Made by a program: the position numbers and the translations under genes | The notes under the pieces: model-generated | Seen by the model: the letters and a program-made list of their open reading frames with translations, nothing else | Database searches by the model: none | What the model was told of the DNA's origin: nothing | Shown: in pieces, positions 15,816-24,422 of the stretch | Numbering within the stretch: position 1 is the first letter of the stretch | Layout: the number at the start of each line of letters is the position of its first letter | Assembly (NCBI GenBank): GCA_031429105.1 | Contig: JANOYV010000126.1 | Span: 1 to 49,433, forward strand | Reading direction: 5' to 3' | From: JAKFWF01 sp031429105 | GTDB lineage: Bacteria > Pseudomonadota > Alphaproteobacteria > Rhizobiales > Hyphomicrobiaceae | Length of the DNA: 49,433 nt

Positions 15816-16053
15816 TGCTAGGCGCCGCCGACAATGATGCCGCCTCGTTTCGAGCCATCAATCGGCCCCGACACGCTCGAGCCATACTCGATCTAAATCA
15901 TAGGTTCGATCATTCTGTCCATGGGACGACGGATTGACTGCTGGTCTGGCGTTAATCTGGAACTAACGCAGATTCTGGCACAACTGAGTGGCGGGCCGCT
16001 TTCCCGTCGGATTGAACCGCTGCTCTCATCTCGCCTGCAGTCGAGGACATCGC

Positions 16054-17502
16054 ATGCCGCAACACGACGCTGTCACTGCACTTCGAAGATTTGGCCTCGG
16101 CCCAAAGCCTGGCGATATGCAAAGAATTAGTGGTGATCCGCGCGGGTTTCTGCTCGCAAGCATGGCCGACAAGTCGGCAGCACGGATTGACAACCCAGAG
16201 CTTGATCCGAGTTACGTCGTCTATGCTCAGGCGCAAGAAGCGCAGATGGCGCAACGCCTCGCGCAGTTACTCGCAAAGGAAGCGCCCAAGGTCGGTTCTG
16301 CCGCAACCGCGCCTGGTCAAGTCGTCGCGATGGCGCCTCAGGCGATGGATATGACATCGAAATCAGCGCCTGTGATACCCGACATTAGGCCGAACCAGAT
16401 CCGGCGCGATGCGCTCAACGACGAATTGGCGGCACGCATCGAGCGAGCGGTCACAACCGACAAGGCTTTTGTCGAACGCCTCGTCATCTTCTGGTCAAAC
16501 CATTTTTGCGTGTCGTCCGCCAAAGGCCCTGTTCGTGGGCTTGCAGGAGGCTATGAGCGCGAGGCGATCCGCCCGCATGTGCTGGGTCGTTTCGCCGATA
16601 TGCTGCGGGCGGTCGAGAAGCACCCGGCGATGCTGATCTTTCTCGACAATCAAGGCTCCATTGGCCCCAACAGCAAAGCGGGTAAAAATCGCGGCAAAGG
16701 CCTCAACGAAAACCTGGCGCGCGAAATCCTCGAACTGCATACGCTTGGCGTCGATGGCGGCTATAGCCAAGACGACGTGACAAATCTCGCCCGCTTGCTG
16801 ACAGGTTGGACGGTCGGCCAAACCAACGTCGAAAAGTCAGAGCCGGGTAAATTCTTCTTTGCCCCGCTTCGGCACGAGCCGGGCGAGTGGACACTCGTGG
16901 GTAAGCGCTATGCCGATGAGGGTGAGGTTTCAGCCATAAAGGCGCTGGATGATCTCGCCCGCCACCCTTCCACAGCCCGCCATATCGCGACCAAACTGGC
17001 GCGCCATTTCGTATCCGATAAGGCGCCTGCGCCACTGATCGCAGCGTTGGAAAAAACCTTCCGCGATACCGACGGTGACCTTGCAGCTGTGGCGCGAACT
17101 TTGGTGATGTCGCCGGACGTTTGGGCCCATCCGGCCGCGAAAATCGTGCCGCCTTACGACTTTACAGTTTCACTCGTGCGCGGTCTCGGTTTGCAGCAGA
17201 AGCCGGGTGAGATCGTGCGCTTGGCAGGGCTTCTCGGTCAGCCGGTGTGGCAAGTGCCGTCGCCCAAAGGCTGGCCGGACGACGATGATGCCTGGATGGG
17301 TCCATCAGCCATTCGTGAGCGCTTGCGGATCGCTGAGAAGGTCGCACGGGACGTCGACAAGTTGGCAGACCCTCGTGTTGTTGCAAACGATCTGCTGGGG
17401 CCAGCCTTAAGCGAACTCACACGGCAAACGATTGCGCGCGCCGAAACCCGGGAGCAGGGCCTGGAATTGCTCGTGATGGCACCTGAGTTTCTAAGGAGAT
17501 AA
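16054..17502 (+). CDS. DUF1800 family protein, 482 aa
   Basis: DUF1800 proteins are large helical proteins of unknown function, almost always encoded next to a DUF1501 protein, as here. Recognisable blocks are ALRRFGLGPKPGD at the N-terminus, RLVIFWSNHFCVS, then NENLAREILELHTLGVDGGY, DVTNLARLLTGWTV and HIATKLARHFVSD. I start at ATG 16054, where the conserved N-terminus begins after GAGG; the frame is open further upstream. The DUF1501 gene follows by 5 bp, so the two are cotranscribed. Confidence 0.9.
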   Translation: MPQHDAVTALRRFGLGPKPGDMQRISGDPRGFLLASMADKSAARIDNPELDPSYVVYAQAQEAQMAQRLAQLLAKEAPKVGSAATAPGQVVAMAPQAMDMTSKSAPVIPDIRPNQIRRDALNDELAARIERAVTTDKAFVERLVIFWSNHFCVSSAKGPVRGLAGGYEREAIRPHVLGRFADMLRAVEKHPAMLIFLDNQGSIGPNSKAGKNRGKGLNENLAREILELHTLGVDGGYSQDDVTNLARLLTGWTVGQTNVEKSEPGKFFFAPLRHEPGEWTLVGKRYADEGEVSAIKALDDLARHPSTARHIATKLARHFVSDKAPAPLIAALEKTFRDTDGDLAAVARTLVMSPDVWAHPAAKIVPPYDFTVSLVRGLGLQQKPGEIVRLAGLLGQPVWQVPSPKGWPDDDDAWMGPSAIRERLRIAEKVARDVDKLADPRVVANDLLGPALSELTRQTIARAETREQGLELLVMAPEFLRR

Positions 17503-17507
17503 CGCCG

Positions 17508-18755
17508 ATGTCCTGCACCGAACACGTCTCATTGAGCCGTCGGCAGATCCTCAAGGGTAGTGCTGCCAGTCTTGCGCTTTGGGGGTTCATCCCGAAGGCA
17601 GCGATTGCCGGAACACGCGATCCGCGCTTGCTCACGATCATTCTGCGCGGCGGTCTTGACGGCTTGTCGATGATCGCACCGGTTGGCGATCCTGACTACG
17701 AGCGCATCCGCCAGAAGCTTGCGTTGACCACGTCGGGCAAAGAGGCCGGCCTGCCGCTTGATGGCTTTTTCGTGCTCAATCCGGCGATGCCGTTCTTGCA
17801 CCAACTCTACAATAAAGGCGAAGCGCTGGCCGTGCATGCGGCGGCAACGCCCTATCGTGGACGGTCGCACTTTGACGGCCAGGATGTACTCGAAAGCGGG
17901 TTGGCTGGAACGGGTCGGGCGGATGACGGATGGCTCAATCGCGCACTCTCCGGATTGACTATCGCGGGTAAGGCTGATCCTAAAGGATTGGCGATGGGCG
18001 CGGTGGTGCCACTCGTCATGCGCGGGTCAGCGTCCGTCATGTCATGGATTCCGAAAGCCTATGGCATCCAATTGCGCGATTCGACAATTGCGCGGCTCAT
18101 GGATCTATATGGCCAAAGCGACCCGAAGCTCGCAAAGGCATTTGCCGAGGGCCTAGAGATCGATAGGGTGGGCATGACCACCGTAGCCGCGTCTCCTGCA
18201 CTTGCTGCCGTGCCCGGACAAGCGCCAGCACCACGACCGTTCCGCGATTTCGTCGAGACAGCCGAAACGGCTGCCAAGTTCATGTCGGCGTCGGATGGTC
18301 CCCGCGTCGGTGCGCTCAGCTACAATGGTTGGGATACCCACGCCAATGAAGGTGCGACCCAAGGGCAGCTTGCGACACGGCTCGGTGGTCTCGATGCCGC
18401 AATTAAGGCCTTTGCCGAAGGCATGGGGGCCGCGTGGAAAGATACCGTTGTCATCATCGTCACCGAGTTCGGCCGCACCGCCTATACCAACGGGACCGAG
18501 GGCACGGATCACGGCACGGCGACGGCGGCACTGGTGCTAGGTGGTGCCGTCAAGGGCGGTCGCATCCTCGCTAAGTGGCCGGGCCTCGCCGACAAAAATC
18601 TCTACGAGGGGCGCGATCTTGCACCCACGCTTGATCTTCGAACGGTCATTAAGGGCGTGCTGCGCGACCACCTCGGTATTCCAGCGGGTGCACTGGGAAC
18701 AACGGTGTTTCCGGAAAGCCGTGGCGCCAATCCGGTCGATGGGCTGATCGTTTAA
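17508..18755 (+). CDS. DUF1501 family protein with Tat signal, 415 aa
   Basis: The N-terminus has a twin-arginine signal (SRRQILKGSAASLALWGF), so the protein is probably exported folded. The mature part carries DUF1501 landmarks: TIILRGGLDGLSMIAPVGDP, GRSHFDGQDVLESG, SYNGWDTHANEG, and TVVIIVTEFGRTAYTNGTEG followed by TDHGTA. The Asp/His/Thr pattern resembles alkaline phosphatase/sulfatase-fold proteins, but no reaction is established. It works presumably with the DUF1800 protein. Confidence 0.9.
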   Translation: MSCTEHVSLSRRQILKGSAASLALWGFIPKAAIAGTRDPRLLTIILRGGLDGLSMIAPVGDPDYERIRQKLALTTSGKEAGLPLDGFFVLNPAMPFLHQLYNKGEALAVHAAATPYRGRSHFDGQDVLESGLAGTGRADDGWLNRALSGLTIAGKADPKGLAMGAVVPLVMRGSASVMSWIPKAYGIQLRDSTIARLMDLYGQSDPKLAKAFAEGLEIDRVGMTTVAASPALAAVPGQAPAPRPFRDFVETAETAAKFMSASDGPRVGALSYNGWDTHANEGATQGQLATRLGGLDAAIKAFAEGMGAAWKDTVVIIVTEFGRTAYTNGTEGTDHGTATAALVLGGAVKGGRILAKWPGLADKNLYEGRDLAPTLDLRTVIKGVLRDHLGIPAGALGTTVFPESRGANPVDGLIV

Positions 18756-18770
18756 TTTGCTGCTCGGGCG

Positions 18771-19547
18771 CTAGAGGCGCCAGCCAGAGTGAATTGCGGC
18801 GATCCCACCGGTCAGATTACGAAAGCTGACACGCTCGAAGCCGGCCGTTTTGATCAACCCGGCAAACGTTTCCTGGGTCGGAAAGCGACGAATGCTTTCG
18901 ACGAGGTACGTGTAGGGCTCCGCAGCACCGGCTGCGAGCTTGCCAAGCTGCGGGATCACATTGAACGAGTGGAAGTCGTAGACGGTATCCAGGATCGGTA
19001 CGTCAACGTGGCTGAACTCAAGGCACAGAAACCGGCCACCGGGTTTCAAGACACGCCGGGCTTCAGTCAGTGCGCGATCAATGTGCGTTACGTTGCGGAT
19101 ACCAAACGCGATTGTGTAGGCATCGAACGTGCAGTTAGCGAACGGAAGCTGCTCGGCGTTACCCTGCACAATGTCGATGCGATCACTGAGGTTTGCGGCG
19201 CTGACTTTACGGCGGCCAACTTCGAGCATCTCGGCACTGATATCGCATAGGGTCGCTGAGCACCCTGGCCCCCCGCGGGACATGAATTTCAGCGCAACGT
19301 CGCCAGTGCCGCCCGCCACATCAAGCAGCCTGAACGGGGTCGGCCCGCTTGGTGGATTGAGCATGGTAATGAAGTCGGACTTCCAAAGCCGATGCAGGCC
19401 GCCCGACATCAGATCGTTCATCAAGTCGTAGTTTTCCGCGACCGATGTGAATACCTCATTGACGAGGCCTTGCCGCTGTTCGGAGGCGACCTCGCGAAAG
19501 CCGAACGAGGATTGGGTGGCTGTACCGTTTGGGGTCGGATTGCTCAT
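18771..19547 (-). CDS. ubiE: Demethylmenaquinone/2-polyprenyl-1,4-benzoquinol methyltransferase UbiE
   Basis: SAM-dependent C-methyltransferase of ubiquinone (and, where present, menaquinone) biosynthesis. Motifs are FTSVAENYDLMNDLMSGGLH, LLDVAGGTGDVALKF at about residue 73, GNAEQLPF, and AFGIRNVTHIDRALTEARRV followed by LKPGGRFLCLEFS. I start at the ATG at 19547 (MSNPTPNG), which gives a normal 258 residues; the frame is open further upstream. It converges on the DUF1501 gene with a 15-bp gap and is divergent from the GlcG-like gene. Its closeness to mutM is common in alphaproteobacteria. Confidence 0.95.
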   Translation of the reverse strand: MSNPTPNGTATQSSFGFREVASEQRQGLVNEVFTSVAENYDLMNDLMSGGLHRLWKSDFITMLNPPSGPTPFRLLDVAGGTGDVALKFMSRGGPGCSATLCDISAEMLEVGRRKVSAANLSDRIDIVQGNAEQLPFANCTFDAYTIAFGIRNVTHIDRALTEARRVLKPGGRFLCLEFSHVDVPILDTVYDFHSFNVIPQLGKLAAGAAEPYTYLVESIRRFPTQETFAGLIKTAGFERVSFRNLTGGIAAIHSGWRL

Positions 19548-19679
19548 CGGTGCATAGTACACAATCGGGCGAGGTCGCGACCACTGGTTTTCTCGCCGCA
19601 TCATGAACGAAGCTGTGCGCACGCTCATAATGTGGCAGAACGCAGGAAATACGTACACACAAGCGCAAAGGACGAACCA

Positions 19680-20102
19680 GTGAAACTCGATATCGCCCAG
19701 ACCATGATTGCCGCAACCCTGGCGCACGGCGCTAAGTCCAAATTCATGCCGCTCGGTGTCGCGGTCCTCGATGCGCGCGGCGCACTGAAGGCGTTCGCGG
19801 CGGCCGAAGGCACAAGCCTCAGGCGCGCGGAACTCGCCATCGGCAAAGCGAATGGTGCGTTGGCGCTGGGTCTTGGCACACGGGCCATCGCTAAAATGGC
19901 AGTCGAACGTCCCCACTTCATTGCAGCCGCCACCCACGCGGTCGGCGGATCATTGGTGCCGACAGCTGGCGGTGTGCTCATTCGGGATCAGTCCGGCGCT
20001 TTGCTCGGCGCGATCGGCGTCTCCGGCGACAACTCCGACAACGACGAAGCTGCAGCGCTCGCTGGCATCGCAGCCGTCGGACTCCAGGGCGAAACGGGCT
20101 GA
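19680..20102 (+). CDS. GlcG/HbpS family (DUF336) heme-binding-like protein, 140 aa
   Basis: GTG start at 19680 preceded by AAGGA at 19668-19672. The product matches the GlcG/HbpS pattern: MPLGVAVLDARGALKAFAAA, LAIGKANGAL, TAGGVLIRDQSGALLGAIGV, then SGDNSDNDEAAALAGI. Family members bind heme or act in glycolate-linked loci; no export signal is present here. The role is uncertain. MutM starts 7 bp after the stop, so the two are probably cotranscribed. Confidence 0.85.
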   Translation: MKLDIAQTMIAATLAHGAKSKFMPLGVAVLDARGALKAFAAAEGTSLRRAELAIGKANGALALGLGTRAIAKMAVERPHFIAAATHAVGGSLVPTAGGVLIRDQSGALLGAIGVSGDNSDNDEAAALAGIAAVGLQGETG

Positions 20103-20108
20103 TCGGCG

Positions 20109-20993
20109 ATGCCTGAGCTACCCGAGGTTGAAACCGTTCGACGTGGACTAGAGCCGGTGATGACGGCTGCCTTCATAACGCGCGTGCATGTGCGGCGCGC
20201 TGGTCTCCGGTTTCCATTTCCAGAACGGTTTGCGGAGCGTTTGACAGGCGCGACTGTGACAAGCCTCAGTCGCCGCGCGAAGTACATTCTGGTTCGGCTA
20301 TCGTCGGGTGAAACACTGATCATGCATCTCGGCATGAGTGGCCGCTTTGCAATTCAACATCCTGATGGGCATGGAGCTGTGCTCGGCGAATACGAACAGG
20401 ATACCGGAAACAATGCCGTCCACGATCATGTGGTGTTCGAAATGTCGAATGGCGCGACGATCACCTACAATGATCCACGCCGTTTCGGCAGTATGGATCT
20501 ATGTGCTGACAACGCCATCGAGCAGCATAAATTGTTGTCGGGCTTAGGCGTTGAGCCCTTGGGAAATGCGCTCTCGGCTGCCTACATTGCCGAGCGTGCG
20601 GTCGGCAAAGCTACCGATATCAAGGCATTCCTGCTTGATCAGCGCATCGTCGCTGGCCTTGGCAATATCTACGTGTGCGAGGTGTTGTTCCGGTTGGGTC
20701 TAAGTCCGCGCCGCAGCGCCAGTTGTCTGGCTAAGCGTGCGGGCAAGCCGACCGAACGGGCGCACCGGATTGTGCCGATTATTCGCGATGTCCTGTCCGA
20801 GGCGATCACAGCGGGTGGATCTACCTTGCGCGACTACAAACAGACCGATGGGTCGCTGGGCTATTTCCAACACGCGTTCAAAGTCTATGGCCGCGAAGGC
20901 GATGCCTGCGTAGCACCGACCTGCACGGGCGCAATCCGACGCATTATACAGTCTGGCCGATCTACTTTTTTTTGCCCCATCTGCCAGCGGTGA
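20109..20993 (+). CDS. mutM: Formamidopyrimidine-DNA glycosylase MutM (Fpg)
   Basis: Removes 8-oxoguanine and formamidopyrimidines from DNA. MPELPEVETVRRGLEP carries the catalytic Pro2 and Glu3. The helix-two-turn-helix follows (IKAFLLDQRIVAGLGNIYVC), and the C-terminal zinc finger is C-VAPT-C ... FFCPICQR with a C-x4-C first half. The 294-residue length is normal. A hairpin resembling a terminator follows. Confidence 0.96.
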   Translation: MPELPEVETVRRGLEPVMTAAFITRVHVRRAGLRFPFPERFAERLTGATVTSLSRRAKYILVRLSSGETLIMHLGMSGRFAIQHPDGHGAVLGEYEQDTGNNAVHDHVVFEMSNGATITYNDPRRFGSMDLCADNAIEQHKLLSGLGVEPLGNALSAAYIAERAVGKATDIKAFLLDQRIVAGLGNIYVCEVLFRLGLSPRRSASCLAKRAGKPTERAHRIVPIIRDVLSEAITAGGSTLRDYKQTDGSLGYFQHAFKVYGREGDACVAPTCTGAIRRIIQSGRSTFFCPICQR

Positions 20994-21026
20994 AATTTGC
21001 TAGTCGGCGCTCCGCCGCATGAAAAT

Positions 21027-21064
21027 GCCGACTGAATCGGGGGATCCAGTCGGCCGGTAATTTT
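21027..21064 (+). terminator. Probable terminator of mutM
   Basis: GCCGACTG (21027-21034) and CAGTCGGC (21047-21054) pair perfectly over 8 bp with a 12-nt loop, followed by CGGTAATTTT. It lies 33 bp after the mutM stop. Confidence 0.45.
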
Positions 21065-21083
21065 CTATGGGGTACACACGGAG

Positions 21084-21154
21084 ACGCGACACTTACACGA
21101 ACTAACGCAACACTTACTGAAGCATAACGCAACGATACCAACGAACGACGCAAC
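21084..21154 (+). repeat. Four direct repeats ACGC(A/G)AC at 21-22 bp spacing
   Basis: ACGCGAC at 21084, ACGCAAC at 21105, 21127 and 21148; start-to-start distances are 21, 22 and 21 bp, two helical turns. The first two copies share the longer core ACGCRACACTTAC. The regular phasing implies binding on one face of the helix or decayed tandem duplications. They lie about 370 to 440 bp upstream of leuB. Confidence 0.5.
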
Positions 21155-21323
21155 TTGAACTGAACTTTCGGCGATCAATCGATACGGAACCAGGAGCCTT
21201 AAAGGTGCTGGAAACAACATCATTTCCAGAAGCTTAGAAGCATCAGTTCCATCTCTTACTATGCGAGACTGCCGCTTTGTTCTGACCTTGGCAAATGTTC
21301 AAATCATCCGGGTGCTCAATATC

Positions 21324-21332
21324 TGTGGATAA
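21324..21332 (-). promoter_or_regulatory. Perfect DnaA box (TTATCCACA)
   Basis: The + strand reads TGTGGATAA, the complement of the high-affinity DnaA 9-mer. It is a single site 169 bp downstream of the ACGCAAC repeats and 188 bp upstream of leuB. I saw no second perfect box in the gap, so an origin is not claimed. Confidence 0.5.
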
Positions 21333-21520
21333 GTGACATGCTGCGGTTGCGAAGTTCGGTCGAAGCATTTCGGCGACCTCGGGTCGCGATTGATGAATCG
21401 GCTGGCCGAGACCCAAAACGATCACTGCAGGACCGTTGCGTCCAAGCCGGTGCCGGGCTAGCAGTTTGCGGGAGATATCCGCTCGCAATTTCCGCCCTTT
21501 AGAGAGAGATCGATTCCGCC

Positions 21521-22636
21521 ATGCCAACGCATCAGCTTCTACTTCTCCCGGGCGACGGTATCGGCGTCGAGGTGATGGCCGAGGTCGAGCGCGTCCTAAG
21601 CTTGCTCAACAAGAAGAGCAACGCGGGCAAGTTCGAGACCTCGACTGACCTCGTCGGCGGCGTTGCAATCGACAAACACGGCGTCCCACTGACTGACGCC
21701 GCGATGGCCAAAGCCCAAGGTGCCAGCGCTGTATTGTTCGGGTCAGTCGGTGGGCCGAAGTGGGATAAGGTCGCTTACAACTTGCGTCCAGAAGCTGGCC
21801 TGCTGCGCCTGCGCAAAGAAATGGATCTGTTCGCAAATCTGCGGCCAGCGATTTGCTATCCAGCCCTTGCCGAGGCGTCTTCGTTGAAGCGCGAAGTGAT
21901 CGAAGGGCTCGACATCCTTATCCTGCGCGAGTTGACTGGCGGCACCTATTTCGGCGAGCCGAAAGAGATCGTCACACTCGAGGACGGCCAGAAGCGCGCT
22001 GTCGATACGACCGTTTATACCACGCGCGAAATCGAACGCATTGCCCGGGTCGGCATTGATTTGGCACGTAAACGCACCGGCAAGCTGCATTCCGCCGAAA
22101 AGCGCAACGTGATGAAAACCGGCGTGTTGTGGAACGAAGTCGTGACGGCTACGCATAAAGCGCATGGCGCGGGCGTCGAATTGCACCATATCTTGGCCGA
22201 TAATTGCGCCATGCAACTCGTGCGTAACCCGAAGCAGTTCGACGTGATCGTCACGGACAACCTGTTCGGCGATATTCTGTCGGATGCCGCGGCGATGATG
22301 ACCGGGTCGCTTGGCATGCTGCCTTCTGCCTCGCTCGGCGCACCAGATGCCAAGACTGGCGCGCGCAAGGCGCTCTATGAACCGGTGCATGGTTCGGCGC
22401 CGGATATTGCGGGCCAGGGCAAGGCCAACCCGATTGCGACCATTGCCTCGTTCGGCATGGCCCTTCGCTATTCGTTCGATATGGCGAAGGAAGCGGACTT
22501 GCTCGACAAAGCGATCGCCGGGGTTCTGGCGCAAGGCTACCGCACCGGCGATATCATGCAGCCTAACATGCGCCCGGTTGGCACCACTGAAATGGGTTCT
22601 GCCATTCTGAAAGAGCTCGAACTACTGATGAGCTGA
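21521..22636 (+). CDS. leuB: 3-isopropylmalate dehydrogenase LeuB
   Basis: NAD-dependent oxidative decarboxylation of 3-isopropylmalate, the third step of leucine synthesis. Motifs are LLLPGDGIGVEVMAEV, VLFGSVGGPKWD, LRLRKEMDLFANLRPA (substrate arginines), GGTYFGEP, then VTDNLFGDILSDAAAMMTGS (Mg-binding aspartates) and YEPVHGSAPDIAGQGKANP (NAD site). The EPVHGSAPDI form fits LeuB rather than isocitrate dehydrogenase. Length 371 is normal. No other leu gene lies in the window, and no leader peptide rich in leucine was seen upstream. Confidence 0.95.
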   Translation: MPTHQLLLLPGDGIGVEVMAEVERVLSLLNKKSNAGKFETSTDLVGGVAIDKHGVPLTDAAMAKAQGASAVLFGSVGGPKWDKVAYNLRPEAGLLRLRKEMDLFANLRPAICYPALAEASSLKREVIEGLDILILRELTGGTYFGEPKEIVTLEDGQKRAVDTTVYTTREIERIARVGIDLARKRTGKLHSAEKRNVMKTGVLWNEVVTATHKAHGAGVELHHILADNCAMQLVRNPKQFDVIVTDNLFGDILSDAAAMMTGSLGMLPSASLGAPDAKTGARKALYEPVHGSAPDIAGQGKANPIATIASFGMALRYSFDMAKEADLLDKAIAGVLAQGYRTGDIMQPNMRPVGTTEMGSAILKELELLMS

Positions 22637-22722
22637 ACATAACTCAACCGTCAGTCTTGCCGGGTATGTGCGAATCGACCCTGAGTGGCATCGTCGATCA
22701 CACACCCGGAGGCACGGGCCTG

Positions 22723-23556
22723 ATGCCGGTTGAATTTGAAGCACGCCTTTCGGCATTCGCTGAACGCGCGATGCGGATCGTGACCCATTGTGCAAGTGAA
22801 GAGGCGACCAGGATCTATCTGGTTATGCCGTTTCTTGAGCTGTTGGGTTACGATGCAGGTGATCCGTCGGTGATCGTTCCGGAGCATGAAAACAGCATCG
22901 ATTATGCCATCATGGTCAGTGGCAAGCCTGGAATAGCGGTTGCAGCCACTGCTTCGTCCAATCCGTCGTCCGATGTTTATCCCCGGCTGCGGGGCTATTG
23001 GAATGCCCGCAAAGTGCTCAAGTTAGGCGTGGCCACCAACGGCATCGTCTACGACGTGTTCATCGACAGCGAAGTACCGCACGTGCTCGATGCGGAACCA
23101 TTTGTGACATTGGATATCGAGGCGATTGCCGGCGGACGGATCGACCCACAGTGCCTCAAGCTCTTTGTGATGATCAGCGCCGCACATTACGATCCAGTTG
23201 GCTTAGCCGAGCAGGCCTACGCCACCAACCTCGTGGACAGGCTGAAGGGCCGCATTTTGGAGGAATTCCGTCACCCGTCGGAGGCGTTGTGTCGCCTGCT
23301 GCTGGAGCAGATCGGGGTTCGCAATGCGCGCATTGACGTAATAGACCAGCACTATCGCGCAATTCTGAAGTCTTCCATGGAGCAGGCGATCATTGTGCCG
23401 GTGGTTCAAGCCCTGCGCAGATTGCCCGCGCCTTTAGCGTCGACGCCCACACATCCCGCGCCGCAGGTGGAAGCGGTGCCTGCCAAGTCGCGGTCCAGCG
23501 GTAGTTTGGGTGATGAACTGGCCGCTTTCAGTCGCTACAAGCGCCGCAGCGCGTGA
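22723..23556 (+). CDS. HsdR-N/HSDR_N_2-like protein with a degenerate nuclease site, 277 aa
   Basis: The N-terminal half follows the restriction-enzyme R-subunit N-terminal pattern: RIYLVMPFLELLGYDAGDPS, VIVPEHENSIDYAIMVSGKP, then TNGIVYDVFID and VLDAEPFVTLDI. In active members IDYA is followed by a strand ending in ExK. Here it reads IAVAATASS, so the catalytic Glu and Lys are missing while the Asp stays. A C-terminal helical part and a Pro/Ala-rich tail follow. I start at ATG 22723 with GGAGG at 22708-22712; ATG 22657 is in frame. No hsdM, hsdS or helicase domain is nearby, so a binding or scaffolding role is more likely than restriction. Confidence 0.65.
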   Translation: MPVEFEARLSAFAERAMRIVTHCASEEATRIYLVMPFLELLGYDAGDPSVIVPEHENSIDYAIMVSGKPGIAVAATASSNPSSDVYPRLRGYWNARKVLKLGVATNGIVYDVFIDSEVPHVLDAEPFVTLDIEAIAGGRIDPQCLKLFVMISAAHYDPVGLAEQAYATNLVDRLKGRILEEFRHPSEALCRLLLEQIGVRNARIDVIDQHYRAILKSSMEQAIIVPVVQALRRLPAPLASTPTHPAPQVEAVPAKSRSSGSLGDELAAFSRYKRRSA

Positions 23557-23640
23557 CGGTGGCAGCCGGGTTGAGCTACACGTGTCACTGTAGATGCGTG
23601 CTTGCCTGCTTAATTGTCGTGATCGAGCCCTGAGAACTCC

Positions 23641-24420
23641 ATGGTCAGCAATCTTTCAACGATCGGTTTTCATTTTGACGACGACGCGTCGTATCGAGAG
23701 GCGATCCAACGATTGGCAGCGGATGCTTTCGAGCGTTTGGCCTGCGAGCCCGGCGACTATGCGATTTGGCGATCACGTACGGCTGCCGAGATTTGGTTCC
23801 ACATCACCGGTGATCGAGACGAGACAGGGGCGCTGAAAGATCGAGATGTCGTTGGGCTAACCCCATTCTTCGAAGGCTTGAGCAACGTCGCCGTCGAAAT
23901 CGTTGAGGCGGTCGTCCGTCCAGGTGACAATAACTTTGAAGGCGCGTTTCTGGCATGGGTCAACCCTGATGAAGAAACCGGGCTCGGCGTTCACCAAATT
24001 GTCTTCGATGCGGTCGATTTTGCAGCCCATTGTGACCGGCCGATGCCGTTCACTGCGCGCGCCAAGCTTACTGGATTTGCTCGCGAAATCAAAATTGTGA
24101 AAGCCGACGACGAGGCCTCACGTGCGCGTCTGTTGTCGAGTGCGCGCTCGTTCATGTCGATTGGTTTGTTCTCGGATATGGGCTCAGGGCAAGGCACGGC
24201 GAACGATCCGCCATCCTCGAATGCCCTTCTGACCGCGCGCGTCGTCGAGCATACGACGCTCACCAATGAAGTGACCGGCGCCAACTTCCATTGGTTCTTG
24301 GTGCAATCGGCGGATGCGACGTTCGATATCCTGGCGGACCCGGTGCTTGTTCCTTCTGGAGTAAGCGTCGGCACGTTGCTGCAAGTTGGGTGTTTGTTTT
24401 TTGGTCGGATCGTCGGTTGA
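23641..24420 (+). CDS. Protein of unknown function, 259 aa
   Basis: I do not recognise a family. The sequence is acidic and soluble, without signal peptide or membrane helix. It has motifs IGFHFDDDASYREAIQRLA, AIWRSRTAAEIWFHITG, FLAWVNPDEETGLGVHQIVF and TGANFHWFLVQSADATFDIL. Codon use resembles that of its neighbours, and a GAGA motif precedes the ATG. It ends 2 bp before the convergent TauD-like gene's stop. Its relation to the degenerate nuclease-like gene 84 bp upstream is unknown; cotranscription is possible. Confidence 0.75.
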   Translation: MVSNLSTIGFHFDDDASYREAIQRLAADAFERLACEPGDYAIWRSRTAAEIWFHITGDRDETGALKDRDVVGLTPFFEGLSNVAVEIVEAVVRPGDNNFEGAFLAWVNPDEETGLGVHQIVFDAVDFAAHCDRPMPFTARAKLTGFAREIKIVKADDEASRARLLSSARSFMSIGLFSDMGSGQGTANDPPSSNALLTARVVEHTTLTNEVTGANFHWFLVQSADATFDILADPVLVPSGVSVGTLLQVGCLFFGRIVG

Positions 24421-24422
24421 AC

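Larger units (their letters stand above)
20994..21520. other. 527-bp mutM-leuB intergenic region
   Basis: It contains a terminator-like hairpin after mutM, four ACGC(A/G)AC units at 21-22 bp spacing, and a perfect DnaA box, each listed separately. Frames on both strands here (for example 21243-21527 on the minus strand) show no family pattern. The leuB promoter is not obvious. Confidence 0.5.

Noticed and set aside
20994..21520. Chromosomal origin of replication
   Set aside because: Only one perfect DnaA box, no dnaA, rpsT, hemE or rep gene next to it and no strong AT-rich unwinding tract; kept only as a finding to check.
21241..21520. Leucine attenuator leader before leuB
   Set aside because: No short frame rich in leucine codons followed by alternative hairpins was found.
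21743..22534. 263-codon minus-strand frame across leuB
   Set aside because: Antisense shadow of leuB produced by GC-rich codons; no start signal and no family motif.
22723..24420. Restriction-modification or defence system
   Set aside because: The HsdR-like domain lacks ExK, and no methyltransferase, specificity subunit or helicase is encoded beside it.
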